This document shows, piece by piece, positions 24,841 to 34,661 of a DNA stretch of 64,000 bases. Origin of the DNA: Dyadobacter sp. LHD-138. GTDB lineage: Bacteria; Bacteroidota; Bacteroidia; Cytophagales; Spirosomataceae. The number at the start of each line of letters is the position of its first letter. Position 1 is the first letter of the stretch. The notes below the pieces were generated by a model that worked only from the letters and a program-made list of their open reading frames with translations, was not told the origin of the DNA and searched no databases. Where the stretch lies: contig NZ_JAVFVU010000004.1 in assembly GCF_030929615.1 (NCBI RefSeq), positions 1 to 64,000 on the forward strand, in the 5' to 3' direction. The position numbers and the translations under genes are program-made.

Positions 24841-26715
24841 ATGGAAAATACTGTCAGCATACAATACGACGAGGATAGCATAAAGTCACTGGATTGGAAG
24901 GAACACATCCGTTTGAGACCTGGGATGTACATTGGGAAGTTGGGTGACGGTTCCTCCATTGATGACGGTATATATGTTCTCGTTAAAGAGATTGTCGATA
25001 ATTCCATCGATGAGCATATGATGGGAAATGGTAAAAATATTGAAATAAAAATTTCCGAGCATCGTGTTGAAGTCCGGGATTACGGCCGGGGTATTCCACT
25101 GGGAAAAGTGGTCGACTGTGTTTCTAAAATTAATACCGGAGGGAAATACGATTCCGGTGCTTTTCAAAAATCAGTAGGGTTGAACGGGGTAGGTACCAAG
25201 GCGGTCAATGCCCTTTCTCATTATTTTAAAGTACAGTCTTTCAGAGAAGGGAAATCAAAAAATGCGGAGTTTAAGCAAGGGGAATTAATCAACGAATCGG
25301 GAGAAATTACGACGACTCAGCGGAACGGAACCCATATTGCCTTTGAGCCGGATGGAATAATCTTTAAGAATTTCAGATATATACCGCAGTATCTGGATAA
25401 CATGATCTGGAATTACTGTTACCTGAATGCGGGGCTGACGATTAATTTCAATGGTCAGAAATATATTTCTCAAAATGGTTTGCTGGATTTGCTGGGTAGT
25501 AAATCTGACGCGGAAGCCATTCGATATCCGATTATTCATCTGAAAGGGGAGGATATCGAATTTGCCATGACCCACGGAAACCAATATGGCGAAGAATATT
25601 ATTCCTTTGTAAACGGTCAGTATACAACGCAGGGCGGAACACACCTGGCGGCCTTCCGGGAAGCGGTTGTGAAGGCCGTACGGGAGCATTTTGGAAAGGA
25701 TTACGCACCGGAAGATATTCGTTCTTCGATTATCGCCGCAGTGGCTATCCGGGTTCAGGAACCGGTTTTTGAATCGCAAACGAAAACCAAACTGGGCTCG
25801 AACACCATCACACCGGACCCGAACAGTACGACGATCCGGACTTTCGTAAATGATTTTGTTAAGGAGAGATTGGATAATTACCTGCACATGAACCCGGAAG
25901 CGCGTGATGCCATGAAAAAGCGGATCGAGCAGTCGGAGCGGGAGCGTAAGGAACTGGCTGGTATTAAGAAACTGGCGAATGATCGTGCCAAAAAGGCAAA
26001 CCTGCACAACAAAAAGCTGCGTGACTGCCGCCTGCACTTCACGGATCTGAAAAACGAATTACGTCATGAAAGCACTTTGTTTATCACCGAGGGAGATTCT
26101 GCCAGTGGTTCTATCACGAAGTCGAGAAACATTCAAACGCAGGCAGTATTTAGTTTGCGTGGCAAGCCTTTGAACTGTTTTGGGCTGAATAAAAAAATCG
26201 TTTATGAAAATGAAGAGTTTAACCTGCTTCAGCACGCACTCGATATCGAGAACGGCGTTGAGAATTTAAGGTTTAACAGAATCGTTATTGCGACGGATGC
26301 CGACGTTGACGGCATGCACATCCGTTTGCTGCTGATGACATTTTTCCTTCAGTTCTTTCCGGATCTTGTTCGAAATGGACACCTTTACGTGCTGGAAACG
26401 CCGCTTTTCAGGGTTAGAAACAAGAAGGAGACGCATTATTGCTATAATGATGAGGAAAAACAGGCCGCTATTGCCAAGCTGGGAAGCAAGCCGGAGATTA
26501 CCCGATTTAAAGGACTGGGTGAAATATCGCCCGAAGAATTCGGAAAGTTTATTGGCGAGGACATGCACCTGGAACCTATTATTCTTCAAAAAGAAACGTC
26601 GATTCAGAAATTGCTGACCTATTATATGGGTAAAAATACGCCGGAACGTCAGCGTTTTATTATTGACAATCTGAAAATTGAAAACAATATCGAAGAACTG
26701 GCAATCGCGATATAA
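24841..26715 (+). CDS. parE: DNA topoisomerase IV subunit B
   Basis: A 624-residue GHKL-ATPase subunit of topoisomerase IV, which decatenates chromosomes with ParC. The opening [27 protein letters not shown] is the ParE form seen in Bacteroidota. The ATP site includes [21 protein letters not shown] and [17 protein letters not shown]. The TOPRIM domain has EGDSASGS (E417) and DADVDG (D486, D488, D490), and [13 protein letters not shown] follows. Length and all motifs are normal. GyrB remains an alternative by family, but the PDYGRG-type and [17 protein letters not shown] wording favours ParE. No parC follows; the next gene is pheA. Confidence 0.93.
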   Translation: MENTVSIQYDEDSIKSLDWKEHIRLRPGMYIGKLGDGSSIDDGIYVLVKEIVDNSIDEHMMGNGKNIEIKISEHRVEVRDYGRGIPLGKVVDCVSKINTGGKYDSGAFQKSVGLNGVGTKAVNALSHYFKVQSFREGKSKNAEFKQGELINESGEITTTQRNGTHIAFEPDGIIFKNFRYIPQYLDNMIWNYCYLNAGLTINFNGQKYISQNGLLDLLGSKSDAEAIRYPIIHLKGEDIEFAMTHGNQYGEEYYSFVNGQYTTQGGTHLAAFREAVVKAVREHFGKDYAPEDIRSSIIAAVAIRVQEPVFESQTKTKLGSNTITPDPNSTTIRTFVNDFVKERLDNYLHMNPEARDAMKKRIEQSERERKELAGIKKLANDRAKKANLHNKKLRDCRLHFTDLKNELRHESTLFITEGDSASGSITKSRNIQTQAVFSLRGKPLNCFGLNKKIVYENEEFNLLQHALDIENGVENLRFNRIVIATDADVDGMHIRLLLMTFFLQFFPDLVRNGHLYVLETPLFRVRNKKETHYCYNDEEKQAAIAKLGSKPEITRFKGLGEISPEEFGKFIGEDMHLEPIILQKETSIQKLLTYYMGKNTPERQRFIIDNLKIENNIEELAIAI

Positions 26716-26774
26716 ATACCGAGAAAGATAACCTGGAATACTAAGAATACCGATTACAAAAAATTAGACTATTT

Positions 26775-27851
26775 GTGGATTTACAACAATTAAGAGATAG
26801 AATCGATGCGCTGGATGATCAGCTCCTGACCATATTGAACGAAAGGATGGAACTGGTTAAGTGCGTAGGCGATTTGAAACGCTCTTCAAAATCGATTATT
26901 TATCGTCCGGAACGCGAAAAGCAAATTCTTGACCGTCTTGAAAAAAGAAACAATGGTCTTCTGACCCGTCAGGCAATTGATGCTATCTTTTTTGAAATCT
27001 TTGCGGTTTCGAGAAATCTGGAATTACCTGAGCGCATCTCTTATCTGGGACCTGAAGGAAGTTTTACCCATCAGGCTGCCGAAAGCCGTTTTGGGGGTAT
27101 GAGCGAATATCTGGTTTTGCCTACCATTCATTCTGTATTTGAAAGCGTGGAGACGGGACGTGCGAAATTTGGTGTCGTTCCGATTGAGAATAACCAGGAA
27201 GGTATTGTTGTTGAAACGGCTGATTTTTTACGGGAAAAAGAACTGACCATTGTGGCCGAAGTGCTTCTTCCTATTCATTTTACTTTTGCTTCGCAGTCGG
27301 ATTCTTTAAAAAATATCAAGAGGATTTATTCGAAAGATATCGCTTTCCGTCAATGCGGTAAATTTATCAGTGAATATCTGGAAGGATTGGGGATTGAACT
27401 TATTGCGGTTGACTCAACATCCAAAGCGGCAAAAATGGCTTCTGAGGAGGTCGACGCGGCGGCGATATGCTCGTCGATCTCGGCCCGTTTGTTCGGTGTT
27501 CCGATCCTGTTTGATAACATTGAGGACAATGACCAGAACAGGACCCGCTTCCTGATTTTGTCCAAAGGGGTGGTGAATCAAAAAAGTGATGACGATAAAA
27601 CGACACTTATCGTGAACCTGCCGAATACGAACCGTCCGGGGGTTTTGTATGAATTTCTAAAAGAATTTAACGACAGGGGAATTAACCTGACAAAAATAGA
27701 AAGCCGCCCGCTCCGTGGGGAATCTGCGTTCCGTTTCTGGTTTTTAGTGGAATTTCTGGGACATATCAATGATCCGCACGTGCAGGAAATCATGCATAAA
27801 TATGGCAGTAGCCATATCAAATGGCTCGGAAGCTACGTTCGGGTTTCTTAG
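26775..27851 (+). CDS. pheA: Bifunctional chorismate mutase / prephenate dehydratase
   Basis: A 358-residue enzyme for phenylalanine synthesis (chorismate to prephenate to phenylpyruvate). GTG 26775 is the only start consistent with a full mutase domain. The AroQ mutase domain covers 1-85 (LRDRIDALDDQLLTILNERMEL, YRPEREKQIL). The dehydratase domain runs 88-265 (ISYLGPEGSFTHQAA, VVPIENNQEGIV, ENRTRFL-type NRTRF at 255-259). The ACT regulatory domain is at 275-355 with GVLYEFLKEFNDRGINLTKIESRP; ESRP (309-312) is the usual phenylalanine-binding motif, so feedback inhibition is expected. It starts 59 bp after parE and ends at a strong terminator. Confidence 0.95.
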   Translation: MDLQQLRDRIDALDDQLLTILNERMELVKCVGDLKRSSKSIIYRPEREKQILDRLEKRNNGLLTRQAIDAIFFEIFAVSRNLELPERISYLGPEGSFTHQAAESRFGGMSEYLVLPTIHSVFESVETGRAKFGVVPIENNQEGIVVETADFLREKELTIVAEVLLPIHFTFASQSDSLKNIKRIYSKDIAFRQCGKFISEYLEGLGIELIAVDSTSKAAKMASEEVDAAAICSSISARLFGVPILFDNIEDNDQNRTRFLILSKGVVNQKSDDDKTTLIVNLPNTNRPGVLYEFLKEFNDRGINLTKIESRPLRGESAFRFWFLVEFLGHINDPHVQEIMHKYGSSHIKWLGSYVRVS

Positions 27852-27885
27852 GTGGACAGTGTTGGTAACATTGGTTTTACGCCAT

Positions 27886-27930
27886 AAAAAAGAGGAGCCA
27901 CATGCACTTTGCGTGTGACTCCTCTTTTAG
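27886..27930. terminator. Bidirectional terminator after pheA
   Basis: AAAAGAGGAG... at 27888-27906 pairs with 27910-27928 over 19 positions with one mismatch and one G-T pair, around a 3-nt loop. A-runs and T-runs flank the stem on both sides. It separates pheA (+) from the convergent esterase gene (-). Confidence 0.88.
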
Positions 27931-27958
27931 TTTAAAGTGCTATTTTAAAGGGATGTAG

Positions 27959-29947
27959 TTAGAATTTCATGATTCTTTTGGTTGTTACGTCACCATTTTT
28001 TTTATGAAATGTTAAGAAATATAGTCCGGCAGGAGCGGTGGTTAAATCAATTCTTGCCGATGACGAGGAATTTACTTCTTGTGAAACGAGGTTAGTACCG
28101 TTTGCGGTTGCCAGAACGATATGGCCGGAAACAAGATCTTTAAACTCAATTTCTACAAAGTCTCTTGTTGGGTTAGGGTACGTTTTCCATACCATATCTG
28201 AGACTGGCTCAACACCCAATATAAGTAGTGTTTTTACAATTGCTTCTGAGAAAGGTGATTCAGATAGACTTCCAATGGCTTTTAACCTATACGTGTAGGT
28301 AGCATTAAGCGCTACATCCGAATCCTTGAAGGATAGTGTGTTTTTATCCAATGTTTTCAAGGCTGTGAATGTTGATTGTCCCTCTGGTTTTTTTTCAAGA
28401 ATGTAGGATAGAGCCTCATCCGATTTTTGCCAGCTAAGCTCAACAATGTTTTCTGCCGACACTTTTGAAGTTAGATTGTTATCCGCAAGCGCCGGATTGA
28501 TTGCCACTTCATGAAAGGAGAAAGCGCCCAGCCCATTTGTGTTCTGTAAAAAAGGGCCGTGATAGTAACCATTTTGGAAGGAAGGAAGATAGTTTATTCT
28601 GGTTGCAGCAGAGGCTTGAGATAATCGCATCGTTACCCTGTTACCGGAAACCTCCCAACTCGAAACAGGAGCAGGTTTTGATTCATCTCCGTCTAAGAAG
28701 AATTGATTCTTTAACTCAATTTTAGAACCGTTGAACATCGTATCGGCTTGCCATCTCATGGTCTGCTCCTCATCAAAAACCATTGTAATCGCATCTTTTG
28801 ACTTGGAATAAAATACTTTCTGGACATCAGGTGAATCAATGTTCTTCGTGACTTTTGACTGGTATACTTTGGGAGCCAAATAATCGCGTAATTGTTGCGC
28901 AAATTTGCCATAACCTTCTTCAGTGTAGTGAACGTTGTCCACCAAAGGGCCGAGACCTATGACTGAAAAATGATCTGTGTTTGGATATTTGTATTTTGTC
29001 TGGCGCAGAAATTCTCTGAGTGCTCCCGCAGCATAATGAGGGCGATCCATGATATTAATTTGAATGATAACAAATTTGTCAACCATAGGATAATCCTTTT
29101 GCCAGAATTTCATGAGCTGGTCAAAGCGTCCGGGATAGTTCTCGGGATCGTTCCATGCATCCTCTTCACCCTGGTACCAAAAAAAAGCCCTTATTTTGGT
29201 TGCCTGCGATTTCTGTACCCGGTATAGTAAATGACCATAGATAGAGCCGGTGTTCGTTGGATTTGCACTGTTTCGGTCCAAATGCTGAGAAATATTTGTT
29301 CCCGGCACTGCTCCGTTAATTACGCAAACGGGAATCTTGTAAGTTTCTATAATCTGACGTTGCAAATCCCTGCCCCAGTAACCTTCTACCGGAGTCACCC
29401 AATCAGGAGTTTTCCAATTTGTATCCGCCGGTGTGAAGCCCGGATTTTCGTCAGGAATTCTCCCCAAAGTTCTCGAGAATTTCATGACGTAATCAGCTGC
29501 TGGAACCCTATAAGAAGTAACGGCTGCTGCGTTGGATTGTCCATTGATTACATAGAAGTCCCCAGCCACTATTTTCGTCCGTTTTACCATCATAATGGAA
29601 TCCGCTGCCTTACAGGCATAAACCTCGACAGAATACTCGGCCAATTCAGCTTTGATTTTGGCTGGTACGGAAAAAGTGGCGGTGTTTCCTTCATATTTTA
29701 AAGGGCTTTTTGAATAGCTTACGCGTTGATCATCTCTGTAAACTACGGCTGCCATGTGTGTAAAGCCGCCAACTTCTATAAATCCGGATATTGGAATAGA
29801 TGCTTCGTTTTTATCATCACGTGCATAAAGTTGATTGTCTTTGGGGAGCTTGTCAAAAACAACAGAAAAGAAACGCTGGGCCTGGGCGGCTGAAAATAAA
29901 CCTAAAAAAAATACGATAAATAAGCTTTCTCTGTATAGTGATTTCAT
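27959..29947 (-). CDS. Secreted SGNH (sialate O-acetylesterase-like) esterase with T9SS tail
   Basis: A 662-residue exported carbohydrate esterase. ATG 29947 precedes a signal peptide (FIVFFLGLFSAAQAQ). The SGNH hydrolase domain has the block I serine in YVINGQSNA (about residue 138), FFWYQGEEDAW and the block V-like DNVHYTEEGY with the catalytic Asp/His, as in sialate O-acetylesterases. A fibronectin III-like domain (about 490-575) follows. The last about 75 residues form a type IX secretion sorting domain (WKTYPNPTRDFVEIEF, ending GLYFLTFHKKNGDVTTKRIMKF in two parts). It should be exported by T9SS and act on acetylated glycans outside the cell. The gene is monocistronic. Confidence 0.88.
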   Translation of the reverse strand: MKSLYRESLFIVFFLGLFSAAQAQRFFSVVFDKLPKDNQLYARDDKNEASIPISGFIEVGGFTHMAAVVYRDDQRVSYSKSPLKYEGNTATFSVPAKIKAELAEYSVEVYACKAADSIMMVKRTKIVAGDFYVINGQSNAAAVTSYRVPAADYVMKFSRTLGRIPDENPGFTPADTNWKTPDWVTPVEGYWGRDLQRQIIETYKIPVCVINGAVPGTNISQHLDRNSANPTNTGSIYGHLLYRVQKSQATKIRAFFWYQGEEDAWNDPENYPGRFDQLMKFWQKDYPMVDKFVIIQINIMDRPHYAAGALREFLRQTKYKYPNTDHFSVIGLGPLVDNVHYTEEGYGKFAQQLRDYLAPKVYQSKVTKNIDSPDVQKVFYSKSKDAITMVFDEEQTMRWQADTMFNGSKIELKNQFFLDGDESKPAPVSSWEVSGNRVTMRLSQASAATRINYLPSFQNGYYHGPFLQNTNGLGAFSFHEVAINPALADNNLTSKVSAENIVELSWQKSDEALSYILEKKPEGQSTFTALKTLDKNTLSFKDSDVALNATYTYRLKAIGSLSESPFSEAIVKTLLILGVEPVSDMVWKTYPNPTRDFVEIEFKDLVSGHIVLATANGTNLVSQEVNSSSSARIDLTTAPAGLYFLTFHKKNGDVTTKRIMKF

Positions 29948-30127
29948 AAGTTGCACGAATTTTGATGCAAAATAAGTATATTATTTCTAACGAGTAAATT
30001 TAATATTAGTTAGTATTCTTAGCATTTACAGATGATAAGGATACTGACTAAATTAAAGATAGCCGGGACAGGGTGCGCAAAAATGCTTGATGAATGCATC
30101 ACAAATTTCTCACAACAAAAGATTTTT

Positions 30128-31630
30128 TTAGAATTCCAACCGCTGATCTTTCCTGGGTGCGAGGTACAAAAAATAAAATGAATTAGGATTCCCTACATAT
30201 TGATTAGCGCCTTCCTGTCCAAAGTGCTTTAGCATGGCCTGATAAGAATTTGGAGAGGTTTTATAAGGTATTGGATGGTAGTTACTTACCAATACGTTAT
30301 TTTTTAAAGACCGGCTTAATTGGAAAAAGGAGGCGCAGAGGCTAATGCCCAGCCACAGAAATATCAGAGTGTGTTTCTTGAATGAAAATATATAGCCGGA
30401 AACGCTGCTCAAAGAATGTTCAGGAGAGGAAGAATAGTCATTATTAATGCTGATATGGAGTCGTTGTAAGATATTGACAAGCAAAATGATGCATAACGGA
30501 ATACTTCCACGTAAGTAGAAGTCATTATAAAGACCAATACGGTAGGTTAGTGTGATGGATAAAATCAACAATGCAGGAACAAAAACATAGGGCTGAATTA
30601 AATGATTTTGGTTATTGCTATCCTTGATACGTGTGAGCCATATTGTTATAGCAGCAATGAGCAAGACGTCAATAAAAGGAATTAGTGTTGGCAATGAATT
30701 AAAGGTATAAAAACCGTGAACCGGCATCTGATTAGAAGAAGTTAAAAATATAAAGGCCGGTAAGAAAAGGAATGAAGGGAATATGTAATAAAAAAAGAAG
30801 TCCTTTAAAGACGTATTACTATTGTTTCGTAGGAAGTCCTGAATAAAAATAATACCAAATAATATGACTAGCAGGGAAGCAGGAAACACGCCCCAATAAA
30901 AGGACAGCGTAATGGCGTAGAACGAAATCCTGTAATTCTTTATGTAAAATAAGAAGATTCCTGTTACAAGCAGTGAGGCTATGATTTGATTTGGGACGTA
31001 TAGAGACTGTATAAATAAAGAAAGCAAGGGGTTATAGGTGAAGGATTTTTGGAAAAGGCCTAACGACAGGAGTTCCAGTGAAAAAATAATGCCGCCACTC
31101 ATAACCAAAACTCCAATCAGCCATAAATTTCGAAACAATAAAAGGTACATCCATATCAATCCAAGCCAGATACCGAACCAGGTGTATACGATAATGATAG
31201 GGACAGAGAAATGACCTAATATTTTAAAAAGAAAGGCAGGTACGAGATAATAGCCATAATAATAACATGAAAATGATTGCCTCTCTTTGAAGATTATGGG
31301 CCATTCATTGACATACAATTCATGGAATTTGGCGTTATGCGCTATAAAATCGGTTGTTTGCAAGAAAATACCCCCAACGCCCATAAGAAGTGTCCACACG
31401 AATGAAATAATGCCCAGGTAAATAAGTGCGCTTCCGGAGACATCTGTTTCTTCCACTTTTTTTGCTGACCTGGAATAATAAACGAAATATAAAATATGTC
31501 CTATTAAAAAGATTAGCGCATATTTTAAGTAAAACCAGTTACTTAAAAATAGCAGTGTTGCTAACAACAAATAACCTACACTGAGTAGTCTGATGCGGGA
31601 GGTGTTCATAGTTTGTAAATGTATATCCAT
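30128..31630 (-). CDS. Polytopic membrane protein, GT-C-like, paralogue A
   Basis: A 500-residue inner-membrane protein with about 12 hydrophobic segments. ATG 31630 follows an A-rich stretch; ATG 31609 is also possible. I recognise no named family. It is clearly related to the protein at 33082-34569. Shared landmarks are TTDFIAHNAKFHEL with TNDYVGHNSKFYDL, FSCYYYGYYLVPAF with FGCYYWGFYLIPAL, YVPNQIIASLL with WAPNQFIPSML, LYNDFYLRGSIPL with FANDWLIRGTMPI, and a C-terminal ANQYVGNPNSF with ASQYLGDKKSA. The D-x-x-x-H-N segment in the first large loop is reminiscent of GT-C active sites. No catalytic activity is proven. Confidence 0.75.
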   Translation of the reverse strand: MDIHLQTMNTSRIRLLSVGYLLLATLLFLSNWFYLKYALIFLIGHILYFVYYSRSAKKVEETDVSGSALIYLGIISFVWTLLMGVGGIFLQTTDFIAHNAKFHELYVNEWPIIFKERQSFSCYYYGYYLVPAFLFKILGHFSVPIIIVYTWFGIWLGLIWMYLLLFRNLWLIGVLVMSGGIIFSLELLSLGLFQKSFTYNPLLSLFIQSLYVPNQIIASLLVTGIFLFYIKNYRISFYAITLSFYWGVFPASLLVILFGIIFIQDFLRNNSNTSLKDFFFYYIFPSFLFLPAFIFLTSSNQMPVHGFYTFNSLPTLIPFIDVLLIAAITIWLTRIKDSNNQNHLIQPYVFVPALLILSITLTYRIGLYNDFYLRGSIPLCIILLVNILQRLHISINNDYSSSPEHSLSSVSGYIFSFKKHTLIFLWLGISLCASFFQLSRSLKNNVLVSNYHPIPYKTSPNSYQAMLKHFGQEGANQYVGNPNSFYFLYLAPRKDQRLEF

Positions 31631-31928
31631 TTGGTTTTTTATATATTTGATCGCAAAATGCCGTGTCGTAAGAGTAGTTTTTTTTAGTTTATAACTAAAT
31701 ATTCGATAATCGAATGTAATACAGTTCTTTATCCAGAGAATCATTCGATACTAACGGGTATACGGATGACCGGCCGGAATTAACAAAAAGATAATATAGA
31801 TAAACTAACAATAAGTGACTTATCAGTTGGAAAGTGGAATGTTTATATTTCTGTTTTCAACTGTTAAAGCGCTCCGGTATCGAAATTCCCTTGAGAGAAA
31901 ATAAAATGTAACAAAATATACAAAAAGA

Positions 31929-33044
31929 ATGGTTTTGACAAATGATCGTAAAATTTCTACATGGTGGATTGTGCTGGGTGCTGTTGTTTCTATCATCCTG
32001 TTGTACCCTATTAATCTTAACAAGGATTTATTGGTAGTCTTCGACCGAAATTTTTTTATTGACGGAACGTTGGAATATAACTGCTGGCCAGATCAGCTCA
32101 TAAAAGCTTCGGATCTTTTTCATAACATAGCGTGCCCTTCTTATCAGCCCGGTTGCCATAAAGGGAATATGGCATTTAGATTTACGATTCCGTTATTACT
32201 GAATGTTTTTGGACACAATGGACAGGCTGTCTATATTTTCCAGCTCTTCGTCGGAATATTTTTCTTTTATAGCGTGTACCGGCTCGCACATACCATTTCA
32301 AATACGCAGTTTCTTGCAGCAGGATTCCTTTTGTGTTTCATCTCAACCAATGCCGGACAGGCTATCGTTTATGATTTCAGGGCCTGGGGAGATGCTTTCA
32401 GTTTTATGTTTTTGTTGTTTGCAATGATTTCTAAGAAAGGCTGGCTGCGATTTTTGTTTCTACAAGCCGCGTTCTGGACCGATGAACGTACGCTGGTCGC
32501 CGCATTGGGAATTGCACTATACTGGCTGTGCCAGTCTACTGAGGAATCACTGAAAGGATTTTCAAACTGGAAAACGGTTCGTGATTTTGTCTTTCGGGAT
32601 AATAGAATGATCGTCTTATTGTCGTGTTATTTTACTTATATCCTGATAAGAATGTATCTGACGATGGTGGTTGGCCTTGCCACGCCGAAAGAAGATGCTA
32701 ATTTTTCTATTCTCTCTTATTACGCAACTTTCAGAACCTTAATCCCGATCATTCTCACACATAAATTTTTTATCGTATACATCGTCATAGGTGCGCTATA
32801 CCTTATAAGAATAAGAGCCTGGCTCGTGTTAGCGGCTTATATAGGGTTCATCGCGTTGTATCATTTAATAGCACACATGGTTTATGACACATCGAGAAGT
32901 ATGGGCTTTGGTTATTTTATCTATTTTGTTGCTTTTGGTTTATGCTGCCGTTTTCTCAGTGAAGAAACCTCTAAAAAACTGATGTTCGCCAATTTATTTA
33001 TCACACTCGTTATTTTTCCTTTGAGACATATCATTTTCAGCTGA
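31929..33044 (+). CDS. Polytopic membrane protein, unrecognised
   Basis: A 371-residue protein with about 9-10 hydrophobic segments. A loop after the first membrane segment carries a cysteine-containing stretch (EYNCWPDQL, NIACPSYQPGCHKGN), likely periplasmic and possibly disulfide-bonded. Charged membrane-proximal motifs YDFRAWGDAF and FWTDERTLVAALG are the best candidates for active-site residues. The overall shape resembles GT-C glycosyltransferases or EpsG-like polymerases, but I see no diagnostic motif. It is divergent from paralogue A (298 bp between starts) and followed by paralogue B after 37 bp, so it is probably cotranscribed with B. Confidence 0.7.
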   Translation: MVLTNDRKISTWWIVLGAVVSIILLYPINLNKDLLVVFDRNFFIDGTLEYNCWPDQLIKASDLFHNIACPSYQPGCHKGNMAFRFTIPLLLNVFGHNGQAVYIFQLFVGIFFFYSVYRLAHTISNTQFLAAGFLLCFISTNAGQAIVYDFRAWGDAFSFMFLLFAMISKKGWLRFLFLQAAFWTDERTLVAALGIALYWLCQSTEESLKGFSNWKTVRDFVFRDNRMIVLLSCYFTYILIRMYLTMVVGLATPKEDANFSILSYYATFRTLIPIILTHKFFIVYIVIGALYLIRIRAWLVLAAYIGFIALYHLIAHMVYDTSRSMGFGYFIYFVAFGLCCRFLSEETSKKLMFANLFITLVIFPLRHIIFS

Positions 33045-33081
33045 TAGTCTTTTGGAAACTAATCGTCATAATTTTTCAAGC

Positions 33082-34569
33082 ATGATTCATTTGCCACTTC
33101 GGGTCTTAAAAATTCTAATTGTTCTCTATTTACTCTTACCAAATCTTCTCTTTCACGCTTTTTGGTTTCGTCCCGAAATTTCAATTGCTACTTTGGCTGG
33201 ATTGATTGTATCGTACTTTTTTTATATCCGTGCCAGTTATGAAAAAAAAGCAGAGTATGTCGTACTGACTTATCCTGATATTTTATTGATCGCCACATTA
33301 TCGTTCTTTTTGGTAGCGCTGAGTGGTATTACGGGCTTCAGTTATCAAACCAATGATTATGTTGGGCATAATTCGAAATTCTATGATCTTTCCAACAATG
33401 CGTGGCCTGTATACTTTAAAGGTGTGGATACTTTTGGCTGTTACTACTGGGGTTTCTATTTGATTCCGGCACTGGTCGGTAAGCTCACAGGTCAGATTTC
33501 GGAGGTTGCGATATTTTTATGGACGTATTGGGGGATATTGATGGGCGTTACGATGACTTATATTCTTGTAAAAAAGGATGTTTTACGGCTATTGCTATTC
33601 TTTTTGATCGGGGGGATTGGTCATACGGTAAAGGTACTTTTTGGTATTATTGCGGGTGTCGGATTCACACATCCCATTGTTTTTATAGAAGTTTGGAATA
33701 TGCTGAATCAGCTATTATGGGCACCTAATCAGTTTATACCATCCATGTTGCTGGTTGCATTGATTTACAGTGATGGCATGCTGTCCAGAAATATCCTTTC
33801 CTGTTTTTTTCCTCTGAGCCTGGTTTTAATATGGTCCGTATTCCCATCGGTTACCCTGTCTTTTATTGCGTTGTTTGTCTTTTTCCATTTCGGAGAGTAT
33901 AAGCAATTTTTTAAAATCGGATGGGGAGATTTTTTTAAAAAAATAGCTATTCCTGGTCTGGTTTGCTTACCTATACTGTGTTATTTTCTGTCATCTTCAG
34001 GAACTCCTATTCGCGGTTTTATTTGGACTTTTGATCCCATACGTCCCATCATAATTGATTATATTGTTTGTGTCTCTCTGGATATAATGCTATTAGGGAT
34101 TGTCTGGAAATACTTGATAAACAATAGAAAAGAAGTGTCTGATCTCTACTTTTTTAGCTTGTTGGCAGCCATACTTATTTTTGGGCTGTTCAGGTTTGGT
34201 TTTGCGAATGATTGGCTGATCCGGGGAACGATGCCCATATTGATGCTGTTGTTTTATGCTATTTTGAGGGGGAATCTACGGGTTAAAAACTTCAGCGACG
34301 GGTCTTCAAATCTCAAATTCTGGGTACTTTTTTCAGGAATAATTTTGCTGTGTATGGTAGGGCCGTTTTCGTATTTTTATAGGGCTGCTAAAAGTAATAT
34401 TCTTGTAAACAAAATTACGGGCAAGCAAATTTTCATACCGTATGCTTACGACAAATACCCCAATATTTATGAAGCTATAAAAGAGCATCATAGCTTAGAG
34501 GAAGCCTCTCAGTATTTGGGAGATAAGAAATCCGCTTACTGGAAATATCTGAGCAGACGGGACAGATAG
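33082..34569 (+). CDS. Polytopic membrane protein, GT-C-like, paralogue B
   Basis: A 495-residue protein from ATG 33082; a TTG at 33052, only 8 bp after the preceding stop, would add ten residues. It has about 12 hydrophobic segments. It shares its motifs with paralogue A at 30128-31630, including GHNSKF in the first large loop, the GCYYWGFYLIPA segment entering the next membrane helix, and a soluble C-terminal tail with a YLGDKKSAYWKYL motif. The tail begins after RAAKSNILV and is about 60 residues. It would act in the inner membrane. A link to glycan or lipid-linked sugar transfer is inference from shape and neighbourhood only. Confidence 0.75.
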   Translation: MIHLPLRVLKILIVLYLLLPNLLFHAFWFRPEISIATLAGLIVSYFFYIRASYEKKAEYVVLTYPDILLIATLSFFLVALSGITGFSYQTNDYVGHNSKFYDLSNNAWPVYFKGVDTFGCYYWGFYLIPALVGKLTGQISEVAIFLWTYWGILMGVTMTYILVKKDVLRLLLFFLIGGIGHTVKVLFGIIAGVGFTHPIVFIEVWNMLNQLLWAPNQFIPSMLLVALIYSDGMLSRNILSCFFPLSLVLIWSVFPSVTLSFIALFVFFHFGEYKQFFKIGWGDFFKKIAIPGLVCLPILCYFLSSSGTPIRGFIWTFDPIRPIIIDYIVCVSLDIMLLGIVWKYLINNRKEVSDLYFFSLLAAILIFGLFRFGFANDWLIRGTMPILMLLFYAILRGNLRVKNFSDGSSNLKFWVLFSGIILLCMVGPFSYFYRAAKSNILVNKITGKQIFIPYAYDKYPNIYEAIKEHHSLEEASQYLGDKKSAYWKYLSRRDR

Positions 34570-34603
34570 ATGCGTGATGCACCGAATTGAATTTTCATTG
34601 TAT

Positions 34604-34648
34604 ACCAATCAGCCCCGATAATCCCTAAAATTATCGGGGCTGATTGGT
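34604..34648. terminator. Bidirectional terminator, perfect 19-bp stem
   Basis: 34604-34622 is perfectly complementary to 34630-34648 (core AGCCCCGATAAT) around a 7-nt loop. It lies between the convergent stops of paralogue B and the 721-residue gene. Confidence 0.85.
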
Positions 34649-34661
34649 TACATGTTACAAG

